A DNA stretch of 64,000 nt from Litsea cubeba (GCA_012931725.1 CM022946.1:384717-448716), one strand, 5' to 3'; positions 1 through 12,490 are shown, numbered from the stretch's first letter. Notes: generated by a model from the sequence alone, not told the origin. Program-made: numbers and translations.

Positions 1-1980
1 GTTGAGTGAACTAGGCAAGTGTTTAAAGTCGACTTCACAATACTTGGGACTTTTGTGGTCAAGAGATTAGTGAACTTGATGGGTACATGCCAACCCACAA
101 TCCATAATAGACATTGAACCATAAAATAGATGGCTATCATCCTTGGAAGGCTACTGGGGAGAGTCCTTAGAGGGCCATTCATCTGATTTGATCGGTCACC
201 ATGCTGGTTGAATATGGCATATTATCACTATTGCCTTTTGTTGATTGAATTGGGCTGGATTTGGCCTAAAGTCTAAACTCTGAGTGGAATTTGGGGTGAG
301 CTTGGGCTTTGGTCTCAAATATCCAATTGAGTCCGGGTACTTGAATAACATATATTATACTGAAAACACACACACACATTTGCCTTGGTCTCAATTTACT
401 TACAAAGATAATGAATTTTACAGGGAAATCTTTTAAATTGTCCTTGTGATATGGCCCAGTATTTGAAGGACTCAATGAATTGTTAAAATAAAAAATGCCC
501 CCTAAGTGTTTTTTTTTTTTTTTTTTTTTTTTTCAGTTCGAAAAGGTTCTTGCCATTAACTTAGAGCAACAATGTAAAAAACATGCGTGGTCTACACCTA
601 CAATCTTCTATGCCTTGTTCATCTTTTATTAACTCCCCTATTTTAGGGTTGGGATTTAAACAACTGTAACAACTTCATATCTCTGTACCTTTAAAACATA
701 TTAGTCATTCATCTTCATCTCCCTAGTGCATGCCAACAACATGTTGGGTTCACCTTGTCCTTATATCTTATCCATAAATCACATTTGGCAATCAAATATT
801 CAGGATTCCTCACTAATTTTTTACAAAATTGCAAAAAACTCATGTTTGGCAATAGTAAATCTCTAAGAATTTCAGCTAGTCCGACAACCCGCTAATGTGG
901 TACGGAAATTGTCATTTTTTTCAAATTTATGCATGACACCAATTTTTCTTATCATAGACATCTATATGCATGTATATCAATGTAAAATCCTTAACAATAT
1001 AAATCCATATCCCTGCTCCAGGGCCACTGGCGAATCTTCACAACTGTGGATTCCACATGGATTCTCAAACCGTATTATATTATTACTAGCTGCTGGCAGA
1101 GTTCAAATAGTTTGAAATAAGGAAAAGGATCTAAACAGTAAACACACTCATTTGGGTGTGTCACCTTTTGTCCTGCATTTAAATTTGAAACTGGTTCTTT
1201 GATGCAGACCTAAATCTATTTCCGAGATAAATGTGTTCCATGAAAAGATGGATTTGGTTCCAAAGCCAACCACACTTTCCATTCCATCCCAAATTATTCT
1301 CAACAGGGACCTTGATTTGGTGATCCAAATGGTTAATCAGTTAAACCAGTTATACTTGGTGGGAACCCCCAATGTACTCTATCCAAATTGGGCCCACCAA
1401 ATAAACAAACACAATTGGTGAATCATGGACGGCCAGGATACTGTACACCCAGTATGCATTGGTTACAAGTAATTTCCAGATAGAGGACAACCTCTACTCT
1501 GCCTTGTAAATTGTATGTAATAGACAACTAGACTACTAACTTTCTAGTTTTACCTTCCCAACATTCATGACTCCGATTCCAACATAATTGTATGTCTGGC
1601 GTGGTTTATCGACCATGTATTTACACTGTGGGGCCCACCATAATGGAACCTCGCCACGTGGAAGGGGAAGTTGCAACCATCAATACCGGTTCATTTCCAC
1701 GCCTTCTGAACTGTAGAATAACATATCGTTTCGTTAGTTCGTTACATATCCCTAATTTCGTGAGACGAACCGGTGTTAAGTTAATAACCACGACAACGGC
1801 AATGCTCATTATCAATTCCAGCTAACCTAGGCTGTCAACGGCTCAGATTAGTGAAGAGTATGAAACTAGGCGCGAGCTGACATGTGTACGGTTCAGATTC
1901 TTTAAATGGAAGAAGCGTAACTGCAAATTATATCCAGCTTGGCACACTGCCCAATGGCCAGTGCACCAACCAAAACGAAG
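1..1980. other. Intergenic, no gene seen
   Basis: I find no coding region or recognisable element here. There is a short CA microsatellite near 368-380 and a poly-T run at about 510-533. A palindromic G-box-like site (CCACGTGG) lies at about 1654-1661, about 1.3 kb upstream of the first gene. The short open frames in this stretch have no recognisable domains. Confidence 0.6.
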
Positions 1981-1989
1981 GTGGGTCTG

Positions 1990-2460
1990 AGGCCAGGTAC
2001 TCACTTCTATTGGGCCCCACTTTGCAGTGGTCCAATCATTTTGGACCTATTTTGAAAGTGAGTGGTGTGAAACGCAGCTGGCCACTTGATAGTTTTAAGG
2101 AACCGGATCTCGCTTGCTCGTCCAAACAGGGGATCTGCGGTTTTCGGTGAGTGACATGTCAAAAGATGTTGGTCCCACTTTGAGATTGGAGCGATGAAAT
2201 TAAGACAACTAATCAACAGTACGGGAGATTTTTTCAATCACATTACCCAATCTTATGTGGATACCAATTTTAAAAATAAAAAAAAAAGATTTATTTTGAA
2301 TGGTCTGAATTATTATAAATGGTCCCATATTAGAGTTCTAAACTTTCCATTCAATGGCAGAGCACCCCAACTCCTACTATTGGGCTCCACTTTGGAGTGG
2401 CCCAATCACTTTGAAATTAGAAAAATGACCGATGCTAACGCAGCTGACCACTTGATTTTA
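1990..2460. repeat. Diverged direct duplication
   Basis: Two segments, about 1990-2097 and 2363-2458, share the same order of motifs. Each has a segment around 'tattgggc.ccactttg.agtgg', then 'ccaatca.tttg', then 'aacgcagctg.ccacttgat'. They are diverged by point changes and small indels. They look like two copies of an interspersed repeat lying in the upstream region of the first gene. No coding potential is seen. Confidence 0.5.
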
Positions 2461-2880
2461 GCAGTGTGTGCCCCACCATCGGACGATCAGAATCCGATCT
2501 ATCATTTTCAATAATCCAATGGAAAATACCACTCTGGTTAGATCAAAACTGCCCCCCCATTACCTTTTAAAAAAGAACCATATCATATGACCAAGATGCA
2601 CCACACAATGGTGGGCCACACATCAGCTAAATTCAGATGCAAGTTCCGTCCATCTTCCGAATGGGAATCCCAGCTATCATTCCCCAGACAACCAAACGGG
2701 AAAAAGCTGTACTACAGTACTAGCCCCAACCAACGAACGATCTAGATCATGATCCATGAATAGGTAGGCCCCACGCCCCCACCTGGCCTCAAACTAAATT
2801 TAGATGTCCTTCCTGTCCACGCACTTGTATATCTTCCCTCTTCCCCCACTCAGCGAAAAAAAAAAAAAGAAAAAAAACTC

Positions 2881-2978
2881 TCCCCCCTTCTGCTGCTGCT
2901 GCTGCTTCTTCTTCTTCTTCTCCTTCTCCTTCTCCTTCTCCTTCTCCTTCTCCTCCTCCTCCTCCTCCTCCTCCTCTA
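2881..2978 (+). promoter_or_regulatory. Pyrimidine-rich leader (CTT/CTC tract)
   Basis: A CTG/CTT/CTC triplet tract of nearly 90 bp runs directly up to the start codon at 2979. Pyrimidine patches of this kind are common in plant core promoters and 5' leaders, so this is probably the 5' UTR or initiator region of the b561/DOMON gene. Its complement produces glutamate-rich open frames on the minus strand, which are artefacts. No clear TATA box stands out next to it. Confidence 0.5.
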
Positions 2979-5900
2979 ATGGCTTCTTCTGCAGCTTCTC
3001 TAAGCTTTCTAACACTGTTTTTAGTGTTCTTCTCTATTTCTCTGTTAACAGATCCTGCAAATGGCGCTACCTGCTCTTCCCAGACCTTCTCAAACAACAA
3101 GCTCTTTGATTCCTGCAACGATCTACCCCATCTCGAATCCTACCTCCACTGGACTTACAATTCCTCCAAACCCTCTCTCTCCATCGCATTTGTCGCCCCT
3201 CCGGCCAAATCCACCGGCTGGGTAGCCTGGGCCATCAACCCCACCTCCCCCGGCATGGTCGGATCCCAGTCCCTCATCGCCTTCCACCACTCCAATGGCT
3301 CTCTCATCGTCAGAACCTTTAACATCACCGGCTACGGCCCCATCTCGCCCTCCCCCATCGCCTTCGTCGTCTCTGACTCCTCGGCCGAGTACTCAGACGG
3401 CGTGATGAGGATATTTGCGACGTTGGTTCTGCCGGTGGGGACGACGAAGGTGAACCAGGTGTGGCAGGTGGGTAGCTCTGTCACGGACAATATTCCTGAT
3501 AAGCATGCGTTTCAAGCGGATAATCTGAATTCAAAGGGGACGTTAGATTTGCTGAAAGGGGAGAGCACCACTACTGGTGGGGGTTCTTCACTTAGAAAGA
3601 AGAATGTGAGTATGGATTTTTTTTCTCCCCTTAATCTGTCGTGTTTCTGGGTTGCTGGGGTTGTCTTCGTTTTTGTGATTTTTAGATGTTTAAGTTTGGT
3701 TTGGGTTCAAAAGCTACAATATATTGCAAATTTTGAAGGTTTCTGCTTGCAGCTGGATTTGATATTTTGCATAGTGATGCAATTTTGTTTGAAATACATT
3801 GGGGTTTTAATGTATTTCACTGTTTTGAGTGTGAATTCTTCCCACTATATGCTTTCATAATCTATTCTGGTTTTGGTATTTTTGGGTTCTTCTCTTGGGT
3901 TTTGTCATTTTTGAGTTTCCGCTTTTAGTTTGGGCGTAAAGATGAGTAGTTGAAGATTGCAAGCTGCAACCTATTAAAACATTTTGAAAATTGGAGACTC
4001 AGCTGGCAGCTGTATAATCATGAAACAGAGATTATGAGATTCTGACTGCCTTTACTGGTTTTCTGTTTGTAAATTACACTATTAGGCCTTTCTTGTTTAT
4101 TTTTGTTTTACTTTTTTTTAAACGTTTTGGTGTTGTTTGATGATGTGTTATTATAGTTTGGAAGGAGAAATCGATGAGACTTTGACTCTGCGTGTGTTTA
4201 TTAGTATTGTTGTAAGGGGTTCTGAAGAAATATTAGGCTTTTTATTTCTAATTTTTTTCCTGTGAGTTTGGGTATTGTTTGATCTTATTTGTTTATTATA
4301 GACTAGAAGAAGAAATTGATGGAATTTTGACTGCCTTATTGGTATTGTTGCAAAAGTTTGAGTTATATAAGCTCAAGTTGGGAGGATGATTTTAGGATAG
4401 AATGATGTTGAGTGTATTTATGTCTTTTTTTTTTTTTTTTTTTTAACTCAAAGGTTTTGTTATATTGCTTTCAATTTTCAGTTTTTCTTGGTAGGGAAGG
4501 GGGTTTGGAAGTTTTTGGAGTTGAACTACTCTGCTCTCCCTTAGTGGAACTTGAGGACTCTTTTTTTTTTTTTTTTTTCCCTTGTTTTCTTTCCAATTTA
4601 CAAGATCTGGCTCCTTCTCTTTCAGGAGCAAAGAAAATTCTTTCCTGATTTTTGCAAATTCTAGAAAACTGGGTAAGATTTTCTTGGTTCCCAAAACAGA
4701 AAGGTGCCTTGAGCCTATATTGTAGTTTCTGCCTTCGGTAGTTGGCTCTGAAGTTTCTTGATGCTTCTAACAGAGGGGTTTTCTTTTCTGAGAAAAAGAG
4801 TGTTAATTGATATTTGAAACAATTTTCAAGTGTAATTAGCTCTTATGGATGTAAACATGCTGTAAAGAGTGAAAAATAATGCTAAAAATCTGTTTGCACT
4901 TTGTTTGGCACAACTGATTTCTAAGTGCATCATAGGATCTTTCCAGTGAAATTATTATATTAAATGGGAATAGCATATATGGATTAGGTTAAAACATCTG
5001 AATCATTGTTCTAAATTTCTGTTTTCTACATGCATGTCTGTTTGTAGATCCTTGTCTGCATCTTGGGATCATTCATCATAAGAGCATTGTTAATAGCTGT
5101 TGGTTTGGAAGAACGTCTCTAGTATAATATATTTTTCTTATGGTTGCTTGATCTCCACCGTAGATATATATATATATATATATTTTCTTAATTACTAATT
5201 AGTATTATGAAAAATGAAACAAGAAACAGAGACTAAAATTTTCTTCATTTGCAGATTCATGGAGTACTGAATGCTGTGAGTTGGGGGGTATTAATGCCTT
5301 TTGGCGTAATCTTCTCAAGGTATTTGAAGACATTCAAGTCTGCAGATCCTGCTTGGTTTTACCTCCATGCATCCTGCCAGTTTTCTGCATATGTCATTGG
5401 AGTTGCTGGCTGGGCAACTGGTCTCCAACTTGGGAAGAAATCAGAGGGAGTCAGGTACACAGGGCATCGCTATATCGGGATTGCCCTTTTCTGTCTAGCA
5501 TCCTTGCAGGTAATCCTAGTGTTTTTTCATTATCTTTTGCTTCTCTGTTTTGGCAATTCTAGTAGGACAAATATAAAATTACTAATCAAAATAAAGATAA
5601 AATTTCTAGATCATGAGGTGGTCATAGCTGCTTAATCTTGTTATTTGTTGAAGGAACTGGCCCATATGTTTTTATACTTCCAACAATATTTTTCTGTGTT
5701 ATATCTAAATAAGAATTTCATGCTCTCACATGTTTGTGGACAATAGACTTGCCAATTGCCATCCAATCCAACCTTTGTAACGGAGCCATGCTTGGATTTG
5801 TAGGTATTTGCATTGTTTCTAAGGCCTAAGAAGGATAACAAATATCGCATCTACTGGAACTATTATCACCACTCGGTGGGATATGCAGTTATTGTCTTGA

Positions 5901-6124
5901 GCATCATCAACGTTTTCAAAGGTTTTGATATCTTGGATCCAGAGAAGAAGTGGAGAACTGCTTATATCATTGTGCTTATTATCTTGGGGGCAATTGGTGC
6001 TTTGTTGGAAGTTATCACATGGGTTATAGTCCTGAGGAGGAAGTCTGGAAACTCAACCAAGCCATATGATGGCTCAAATGGAGCAAATGGGTATCGTGGT
6101 AGGCAGCAACCACTCTCTATCTGA
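2979..6124 (+). CDS. Cytochrome b561 and DOMON domain-containing protein (3 exons)
   Basis: The coding exons are 2979-3605, 5255-5509 and 5804-6124, all joined in phase 0, giving 400 residues. Residues 1-29 are a hydrophobic signal peptide ending near an Ala-Asn-Gly. A DOMON domain occupies about 45-180, with Met93 and His176 in the positions used as haem b ligands in AIR12-type domains. A cytochrome b561 core of several membrane helices follows, with histidines at 211, 247, 280 and 316/317 that fit the two-haem ligand set. The C-terminal tail is short and basic/Ser-rich. In this plant family the protein moves electrons across the plasma membrane, and ascorbate is the likely donor. The length matches the usual family size of about 400. 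Intron 1 (1649 bp) is long, AT-rich and carries a TA microsatellite at about 5162-5182. Frames that read past 3605 are intron read-through. The splice choice is supported by GT-AG ends and unbroken homology. The exact acceptor substrate cannot be read from sequence. Confidence 0.93.
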
Positions 6125-6686
6125 TAACTAGGGGTCTGCTTGTGCGTGGTGGATTTTGCTTTTCTGATTCTGAATTCTCCTATGGTTCAGAAGAAGGGAT
6201 TCCTTTGCTGAGGTTCATCTTACCCTATATATACATTCAACTTCTTGTCTGTTTTTCTTGAGTTTGGTTTCGGGGCAATCTTTAGTCATGTCTGTTCATA
6301 TTGTAGTTTGATGGGTCGTGATCTGGAGGTTACTGTTAACGATTCTGGTGTTTTAACTATTGAAGTGAATTACCGGTTTTTATCTCTCTCAGCTTTGGTT
6401 GTATGTTTGTCATTCCTGATTGACTGGTTGTCGTGAGATAAAATAAGAAGATATTCCGGAGGTTAGAAACAATGATTCAAGGAGATTGTAATGTGCCGAA
6501 AAACTCAGAACTAGCCACTTGGAGGGGCATCCGTTGAGTAACTTGGGCGAGATTGACCATTTTATAAAAGCTTTATCAGGCTTGTTTGACTTGGTGACGT
6601 TCAATTTAGACTCTTCCTGTTGTTCTTGCTTATGGATTAGGAATCCACCAACTTTGGGAGGCTTCCAAGTTGGGTCAGAAGATCAC
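6125..6686. other. 3' flank of the b561/DOMON gene
   Basis: Presumed 3' UTR and downstream DNA. It is AT-rich and T-rich with no recognisable gene. A precise poly(A) site cannot be assigned. Confidence 0.4.
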
Positions 6687-6962
6687 TTAGTCCATGTTTG
6701 TTACCTTTATTTTCAGCCTCCACGTGTCTAAATGTCTAAAGCGGGTAGAGGTTATAAAAATGAAAGTGTTTGGCACAACATTCTGACTTCTCTCCGTTTT
6801 AGACATTTAGAGGAAAATTCTCTAAAATTCAAATGCTTAAAAAGTGGACTGCTCAAAAATAGAGCTTTTTGGTATTTTCTTTGTATAGCTCTTCTTTTTA
6901 TAGCTGTATTTTTTATTGGGTCTTGTCAAAAAAAGAGCAGAGATACCAAACATGGCCTAAGA
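6687..6962. mobile_element. MITE-like element with inverted ends
   Basis: The left end 'cttagtccatgtttgttacc' (about 6687) and the right end 'gataccaaacatggcctaag' (about 6943-6962) are near-perfect inverted repeats. Inside lies a second inverted pair, 'ctaaatgtctaaagcgg' (about 6729) against 'ccgttttagacatttag' (about 6794). The element is about 275 bp, AT-rich and has no transposase, which fits a non-autonomous DNA transposon, possibly hAT-type. I could not settle a clean target-site duplication, so superfamily and exact ends are uncertain. Confidence 0.5.
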
Positions 6963-8410
6963 CTGGTGACTCTGGGCTAGCCTTGCCAATTGCTCGGTCA
7001 TTTGACTCATCCAACTTGGTTGCCTACTGAGCCGACTCACCTGACCTGGGCTAGTCAGAACCAAAAATCTCTTCTCATGAGTAACTTAACCTTTGGGTGG
7101 AGACTGCAACGTGTAGATAAGATTACCTTGTGACATGCGACTCACTAAAGCAACGCGTGAACCAAACTTTATAAAAGGAGTGTCTCCTTTTCCACTCAAC
7201 TTCTTTTACGTGGAAGCTGTGTATTTTATTGTCCCACAGGGAATGTTTTTTTTATGGAAAGTCATTTTCAGTTTGATGCATGAAATTATCATTATATATA
7301 TATATAGCTTTTGCAATGACTTGGACCTCTATTTTCCATTGATTTTTTTTTCTGAAGTCATTATTTGTTTTGTTTCATATTATAATTTTCAAACACCCAT
7401 TATCATCATGTTTTATTTTCAATCAAGCATGTTGCCCCACCATAAATGTGGCCATGGTGTATTATCAATACCAATCACCAATGATCTAATAAGACACCCC
7501 ACGTTGGCCATATTCTCAGAACCACCTTGTCATCATGATTTTTCCAAAGAAAATAAGAAAGAAAGAAGTTTTGCTGATCATCAACCCAGAGACTACGCAC
7601 TACCCACCACCCTACAGTCTTTGATCATCTTTCACATTTTCATTGTCATTGAAACTGTGGTTTTTTTTTTTTTTAGTTTTTCTTGAGGTTTAAGAAGGGT
7701 GTGATCAATCAGATGGTAGGCTTGATTCTAGTTGGAGTGAATTTTAATCTAGTTTCATCTTGGGATTTAAAAGGTGGCCCTTGACCCTTGCTAGTCTCAT
7801 ATTAAAAAAAAATGCCATCTAGCTACAAATTGGAATTTATGTAAGTAGAACGAAGGACAAAAAAAGAAGCACGGAAACCACTCCAAATGATAATATTATA
7901 GGAAAAGAGAATCATCCAACATATAATGTCTTTCTTTCTGGTAAAAGCAAGGATATAATATGTTAAATTGACAACAGCATAATCATGGTTTTTCAAACTT
8001 TTTTTCTTGGGAGTGGTGGAGCCCACACTTTCATGTGTCACGAGGTGTCGATACTCATTAATCACATCGAGAATAGAATAGCTTTCCAGAATTTGGGAGG
8101 GGTTAGGCAGAGCAGGGGATCTCTTACAAATTACAATAAAGAGGAAAAAGCTAATAGGGAAGAGGTGTTTCCAAAATCTGGGAGGCATTGGGCTGAGCAT
8201 CTCTGCAATAAAGAAGGAAAAGGCTACAAGAGAGGAAGGGTTGCAATTTCATCATTTTAAAAGAAAAGAAGAAAATATAAATAAACATGATTATCAGGAT
8301 AGTGACAACAGGCCGGTTTGTTTCATTTAATTAAATATATTGAATTGTAAGATTGAATTTCTAAGAGTGGTAAAAGACAAAGATAGAAAAGGGTGAATTA
8401 GCCGCCGAAT
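6963..8410. other. Intergenic, no gene seen
   Basis: AT-rich DNA. A 183-codon open frame (7135-7686) consists mostly of Phe/Ile/Tyr-rich low-complexity translation and has no domain I recognise. I treat it as chance. Confidence 0.45.
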
Positions 8411-8426
8411 AATCTCTTATGAAAAA

Positions 8427-8601
8427 GCCTCGAGGGGTAGCTCAATTGGTCTAGGATCACGGTTTGCTACCGGAGGTTGAGAGTTAAAAATTGTGCTACC
8501 ACACTGAGGCCGTAAGAGATTTACCCGGTTCTCCCTGACCCATAAGGGATTTGTTCGGCCCAATGGGCTGGGACACCCTTTGTTATAGAAAAAGAAAAAA
8601 C
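8427..8601 (+). mobile_element. tRNA-derived SINE with target-site duplications
   Basis: The head carries an A-box-like motif (TAGCTCAATTGGT, about 8438-8450) and a degenerate B-box-like region about 40 bp later. The body is tRNA-unrelated and ends in an A-rich tail near 8600. Similar direct repeats flank it: 'aatctcttatgaaaa' (about 8411-8425) and 'aatctcctataaaa' (about 8602-8615). Those are the target-site duplications expected of LINE-mobilised SINEs. The 3' body ('tttacccggtt', 'ggcccaa.gggctggga') is shared with the SINE array ending near 21196. Confidence 0.75.
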
Positions 8602-9143
8602 AATCTCCTATAAAAATAAATAAAAGATGTATATTCAGTAATTACATTCACACTAGTAATTCAAATATTAATAAAGTCAAGGTTTAATTCATATCTGAAT
8701 CTTATGTTTTTCATCCCTCACCGTTACTAATCTTTTGTAGAGCCTATTTGGTCATGAATTTCTATGTAGTCAAATAGCCTCTTTAATAATCTTTTGTTGA
8801 GACTATTTGACTTTGAATACTCAAATCCACATGCAAGTATAAAAAGGCCTAATGCACTTCTGCATTTGCTGCTCGGTATTGAATTCCTAGGAACTCTAAG
8901 TGCTTCCTATCTATCTATATTACTAATGGGATGTACTCTTCCTCACATAAAGACACCTGGCGAAACCTCAAATTTTTTGCAATGCCATTTCCGGAGTTGC
9001 CCTTATCCCTAAAATCTCTATATCTATTACACACTCAAAATACCTAAAATCTCTCCATGAAGAATCATCTTCCACTCAAAAGCCTAAAATCTCTCTATGA
9101 GATCCCTAAATAAGCCAACACACCAGATGTGCTACATTTATAT

Positions 9144-11295
9144 CAATCAATTCATGGGTCCCGGCCCGCATCATTTGATTTTATAGACGGTTAGAATAAA
9201 GATGGTGGACCCCATTCATCTGGATCCCACTTAAAAATATTTAGTCAATTTGTTAGGTCTATGATCATTTGATTATTTGATCTTTCTTAATCAATTCATG
9301 GGTCCCATCCCGCATAATATGATTTTATGGACGGTTAGAATAGAGATGGTGGACCCCATTCATCTTGGGGGTCCCACTTAAATAGGTTTGGTTTGGTCAA
9401 TTTGAGAGGTCTATGATCATTTGATCTTTATCAATCAATAAATGGGTCATAGCCCGCATCATATGATTTTATGAACGGTTAGAATAGAGATGATGGACCC
9501 CATTCATCTTGGTCCCACTTAAATATATTAGGTCAATTTGTTAGGTCTATGATCATTTGATTTTTCTTAATCAATTCATGCATCACCTAAAGAATAAAAC
9601 ATTTGGAAAAAAACATAAAGATCAAATTAGCAACAAAAAAAAAGGACTCACAAGTTTACTAATTAATAAATTTATTAAAAATAATTCATATCAATCTGTG
9701 CATTTGGTGGTTTCGATGTCCATGCATATCTCGTATAGATGGTGGACCGCATTCATCTTGGGGGTCCTACTTAAATAGGTTAGGTTTGGTCAATTTGAGA
9801 GGTCTATGATCATTTGATCTTTATCAATCAATTCATGGGTCCCGGCCCGCTTCATTTGATTTTATGGACGGTTAGAATAAAGATGGTGGACACCATTCAT
9901 CTGAGTCCCACTTAAAAATATTTGGTCAATTTGTTAGGTCTACGATCATTTGATCCTTTGATCTTTTTAAATCAATTCATGAGTCTCATCCCACATAATA
10001 TGGTTTTATGGACGGTTAGAATAGAGATGTTGGACCACATTCAACTGGGGGGTTCCACTTAAATAGGTTAGGTTTGGTCAATCTGTGAGGTCTATGATCA
10101 TTTGCTTATTTGATCTTTATCAAGTAATTCATGGGTCCCAGCCCGCATCATATGGTTTTATAGACGGTTATAATATAGATGGCGGACCCCATTCATCTTG
10201 GGGGTCCCACTTAAATAGGTTAGGTTTGGTCAATTTGAGAGGTCTATGATCATTTGATCTTTATCAATCAATTCATGGGTCCCGGCCCGCTTCATTTGAT
10301 TTTGATGGACGGTTAGAATAAAGATGGTGGACCCCATTCATCTGGGTCCCACTTAAAAATATTTGGTCAATTTGTTAGGTCTACGATCATTTGATCCTTT
10401 GATATTTTTAAATCAATTCATGGGTCCCATATCCCGCATAATATGGTTTTATGGACGGTTAGAATAGAGATGGTGGACCACATTCATCTGGGGGGTTCCA
10501 CTTAAATAGGTTAGGTTTGGTCAATTTGTGAGGTCTATGATCATTTGATCTTTATCAAGCAATTCATGGGTCACAGCCCGCATCATATGGTTTTATGGAC
10601 GGTTATAATATAGATGGCGGACCCCATTCATCTTGGGGGTCCCACTTAAATAGGTTAGGTTTGGTCAATTTGAGAGGTCTATGATCATTTGATTATTTGA
10701 TCTTTATCAATCAATTCATGGGTCCCAGCCCGCTTCATTTGATTTCATGGACGGTTAGAATACAGATGGTGGACCCCATTCATCTGGGTCCCACTTAAAA
10801 ATATTTGGTCAATTTGTTAGGTCTACGATCATTTGATCCTTTGATATTTTTAAATCAATTCATGGGTCCCATATCCCGCATAATATGGTTTTATGGACAA
10901 TTAGAATAGAGATGGTGGACCCCATTCATCTGGGGGGTTCCACTTAAATAGGTTAGGTTTGGTCAATTTGTGAGGTCTATGATCATTTGATCATTTGATC
11001 TTTATCAAGCAATTCATGGGTCGCGGCCCGCATCATATAGTTTTATGGACGGTTATAATATAGATGGCGGACCCCATTCATCTTGGGGTCCCACTTAAAT
11101 AGGTTAGGTTTGGTCAAATTGAGAGGTCTATGATCATTTGATCATTTGATCTTTAACAATCAATTTATGGGTCCCAGCTCGCATCATATGATTTTATGAA
11201 CGGTTACAATAGAGATGATGGACCCCATTCATCTTGGTCCCACTTAGATATATTAGGTCAATTGTTAGGTCTATGATCATTTGATTTTTCTTAAT
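9144..11295 (+). repeat. About 145-bp tandem array with trimeric higher-order structure
   Basis: Monomers of about 140-153 bp begin with variants of 'tcaattcatgggtcccggcc' and contain 'gacggttagaat' and 'atggtggaccccattcatc'. They start near 9146, 9293, 9437, 9830, 9974, 10125, 10269, 10413, 10560, 10712, 10857, 11010 and 11161. Three monomer types (GCTTCATTTG-type, ATATCCCGCATAATATG-type, GCATCATATGG-type) recur in the same order every 435-450 bp from 9830 to about 11160, a higher-order repeat of about 440 bp present about three times. The arrangement resembles satellite amplification but is confined to the Helitron. Confidence 0.85.
9565..9745 (+). repeat. Decayed internal copy of the Helitron 3' end
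   Basis: This segment repeats the terminal segment at 11290-11475: 'aagaataaaac.tttgg', an A-rich run, then 'ggactcacaagtttacta' and 'attaataaatttatt'. Where the true end has its hairpin and CTAG, this copy has only a corrupted version ('gtccatgcatatctcgtatag', about 9718-9738) and then runs straight back into the repeat array. It looks like a former 3' terminus that was bypassed or duplicated and then lost its palindrome. Confidence 0.65.
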
Positions 11296-11574
11296 CAATT
11301 CATGCCTCACGTAAAGAATAAAACTTTTGGAAAAAAGCATAAAGGTCAAATTAGCAAAAAAAAAAAAAAAAAAGGACTCACAAGTTTACTAATTAATAAA
11401 TTTATTGAAAATAATTCATATCAGTCTGTGCATTTGGTAGTTCTGTGGTCCGTGCATAGCACGGGGTTTTGCTAGTAAGCAAAGATGAAGATGTGCAAAT
11501 GGACATTACAAGCGCTAACTTTGGTTAGACATGATTACCAAGCCACCTCCCCAGTGACTCAAATTCAAGGAAAA

Positions 11575-12490
11575 TGAGGGCCTGTTTGGCATCGTTCTTG
11601 TGTTGTTCCTAGTTTTATACTCAGTTCGGTTGTGCTGAGATCGGGTTGTGCCAAGACTATACTATGTAGATCTTATTTGGCAACATTATATTAAATTATT
11701 TTGTTGAGGATATGTTGTCCAGAACTTATTTGGTAATATTATAAAAGTTTTGCTCTAAAAAACGGAAGCAAGAGAATCATAGGATTTATAATGTGGGACC
11801 CACCTTTTATTATTTGCAGCACTCTATTATTGTCGTATATGGGACCCACCTGTAAAATTATAACTTGGTACCACCTTTAAAAATTAGAACACAGGGCCGT
11901 ATTTATAGGATTTACGATATGGGCCCACGTTATAAAAATTATAATGTGGGGCTGCCTTTTTGTGAATGTAAATATGGGACCCACCTTTAGAAATTACAAC
12001 ATCGTACACACCATTAGAAATTAGAATATGGGCCCACATACATAAGATTTACAATGTGGGTCCACCTTTTGTGATCATGTGACCCGCATTTAAGAATTAC
12101 TAAGTGGAGACACATTTTTTGTGATTGTAAACACGTGACCCACTTTTAGAAATTACAATGTGGTGCCCGCTTTTAGAAATGAGAATATGGGAGCACGTTC
12201 ATAGGATTTACAATATGGGCCCACCTTTATAGAATTTATAATGTGGGGTCATCTTTTGATTGATTGTAAATACATGACCCACATTTAGAAATTACAAGTG
12301 GTACCCACCTTTAGAAATTAGAACATGGGGCTTATAATGTGGTTCCACCATTATAAGAATTGTAATATGGGTTCACCTTTTGTGATTGTGACCCACCTTT
12401 AAGAATTACTAAGTGGGGCCACCTTCTTTAGAATTATGAACATGGGGCTACCATTAGGATAAGTGAGAGGATTTAAAATCTTTTTAAATA
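11575..12490. repeat. Degenerate short-repeat region
   Basis: Loosely repeated modules of about 50-120 bp built from 'atgtgggacccaccttt', 'agaaattacaa', 'ataggatttacaatatgggcccac' and 'tttgtgattgtaaa'. The start ('gggcctgtttggcatcgttc') and the far side near 12530 ('ccaaccgtgccagaaag') are weakly inverted with respect to each other, so this could be a TIR element that amplified internally. No coding potential. Confidence 0.4.

Larger units (their letters stand above)
8910..11475 (+). mobile_element. Non-autonomous Helitron packed with tandem repeats
   Basis: The 3' end is diagnostic. A 6-bp-stem hairpin (CCGTGC-ATA-GCACGG, 11450-11464) is followed 7 bp later by the terminal CTAG (11472-11475) and a host T at 11476. 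The 5' end begins with TC preceded by A, at 8910 or 8914 ('tctatatta' context). This satisfies the A^T insertion rule. At about 2.56 kb it has no Rep/helicase ORF, so it would depend on a helper. Almost the whole interior (about 9144-11295) is a minisatellite-like array described separately. The short open frames inside are repeat translations. Confidence 0.8.

Noticed and set aside
2789..3118. Minus-strand frames rich in Glu/Gly and poly-Lys
   Set aside because: They are complements of the CTT/CTC leader tract and exon 1 of the b561/DOMON gene.
3606..3860. Extension of exon 1 of the b561/DOMON gene to a stop at 3858
   Set aside because: A GTGAGT donor at 3606 joins in frame to the b561 core at 5255; the read-through part has no family similarity.
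7135..7686. 183-codon + strand frame
   Set aside because: Low-complexity Phe/Ile/Tyr-rich translation of AT-rich DNA, no domain, no gene signals.
8432..8480. Possible tRNA gene
   Set aside because: Has an A-box-like head but no cloverleaf, a degenerate B box and SINE body, tail and target duplications.
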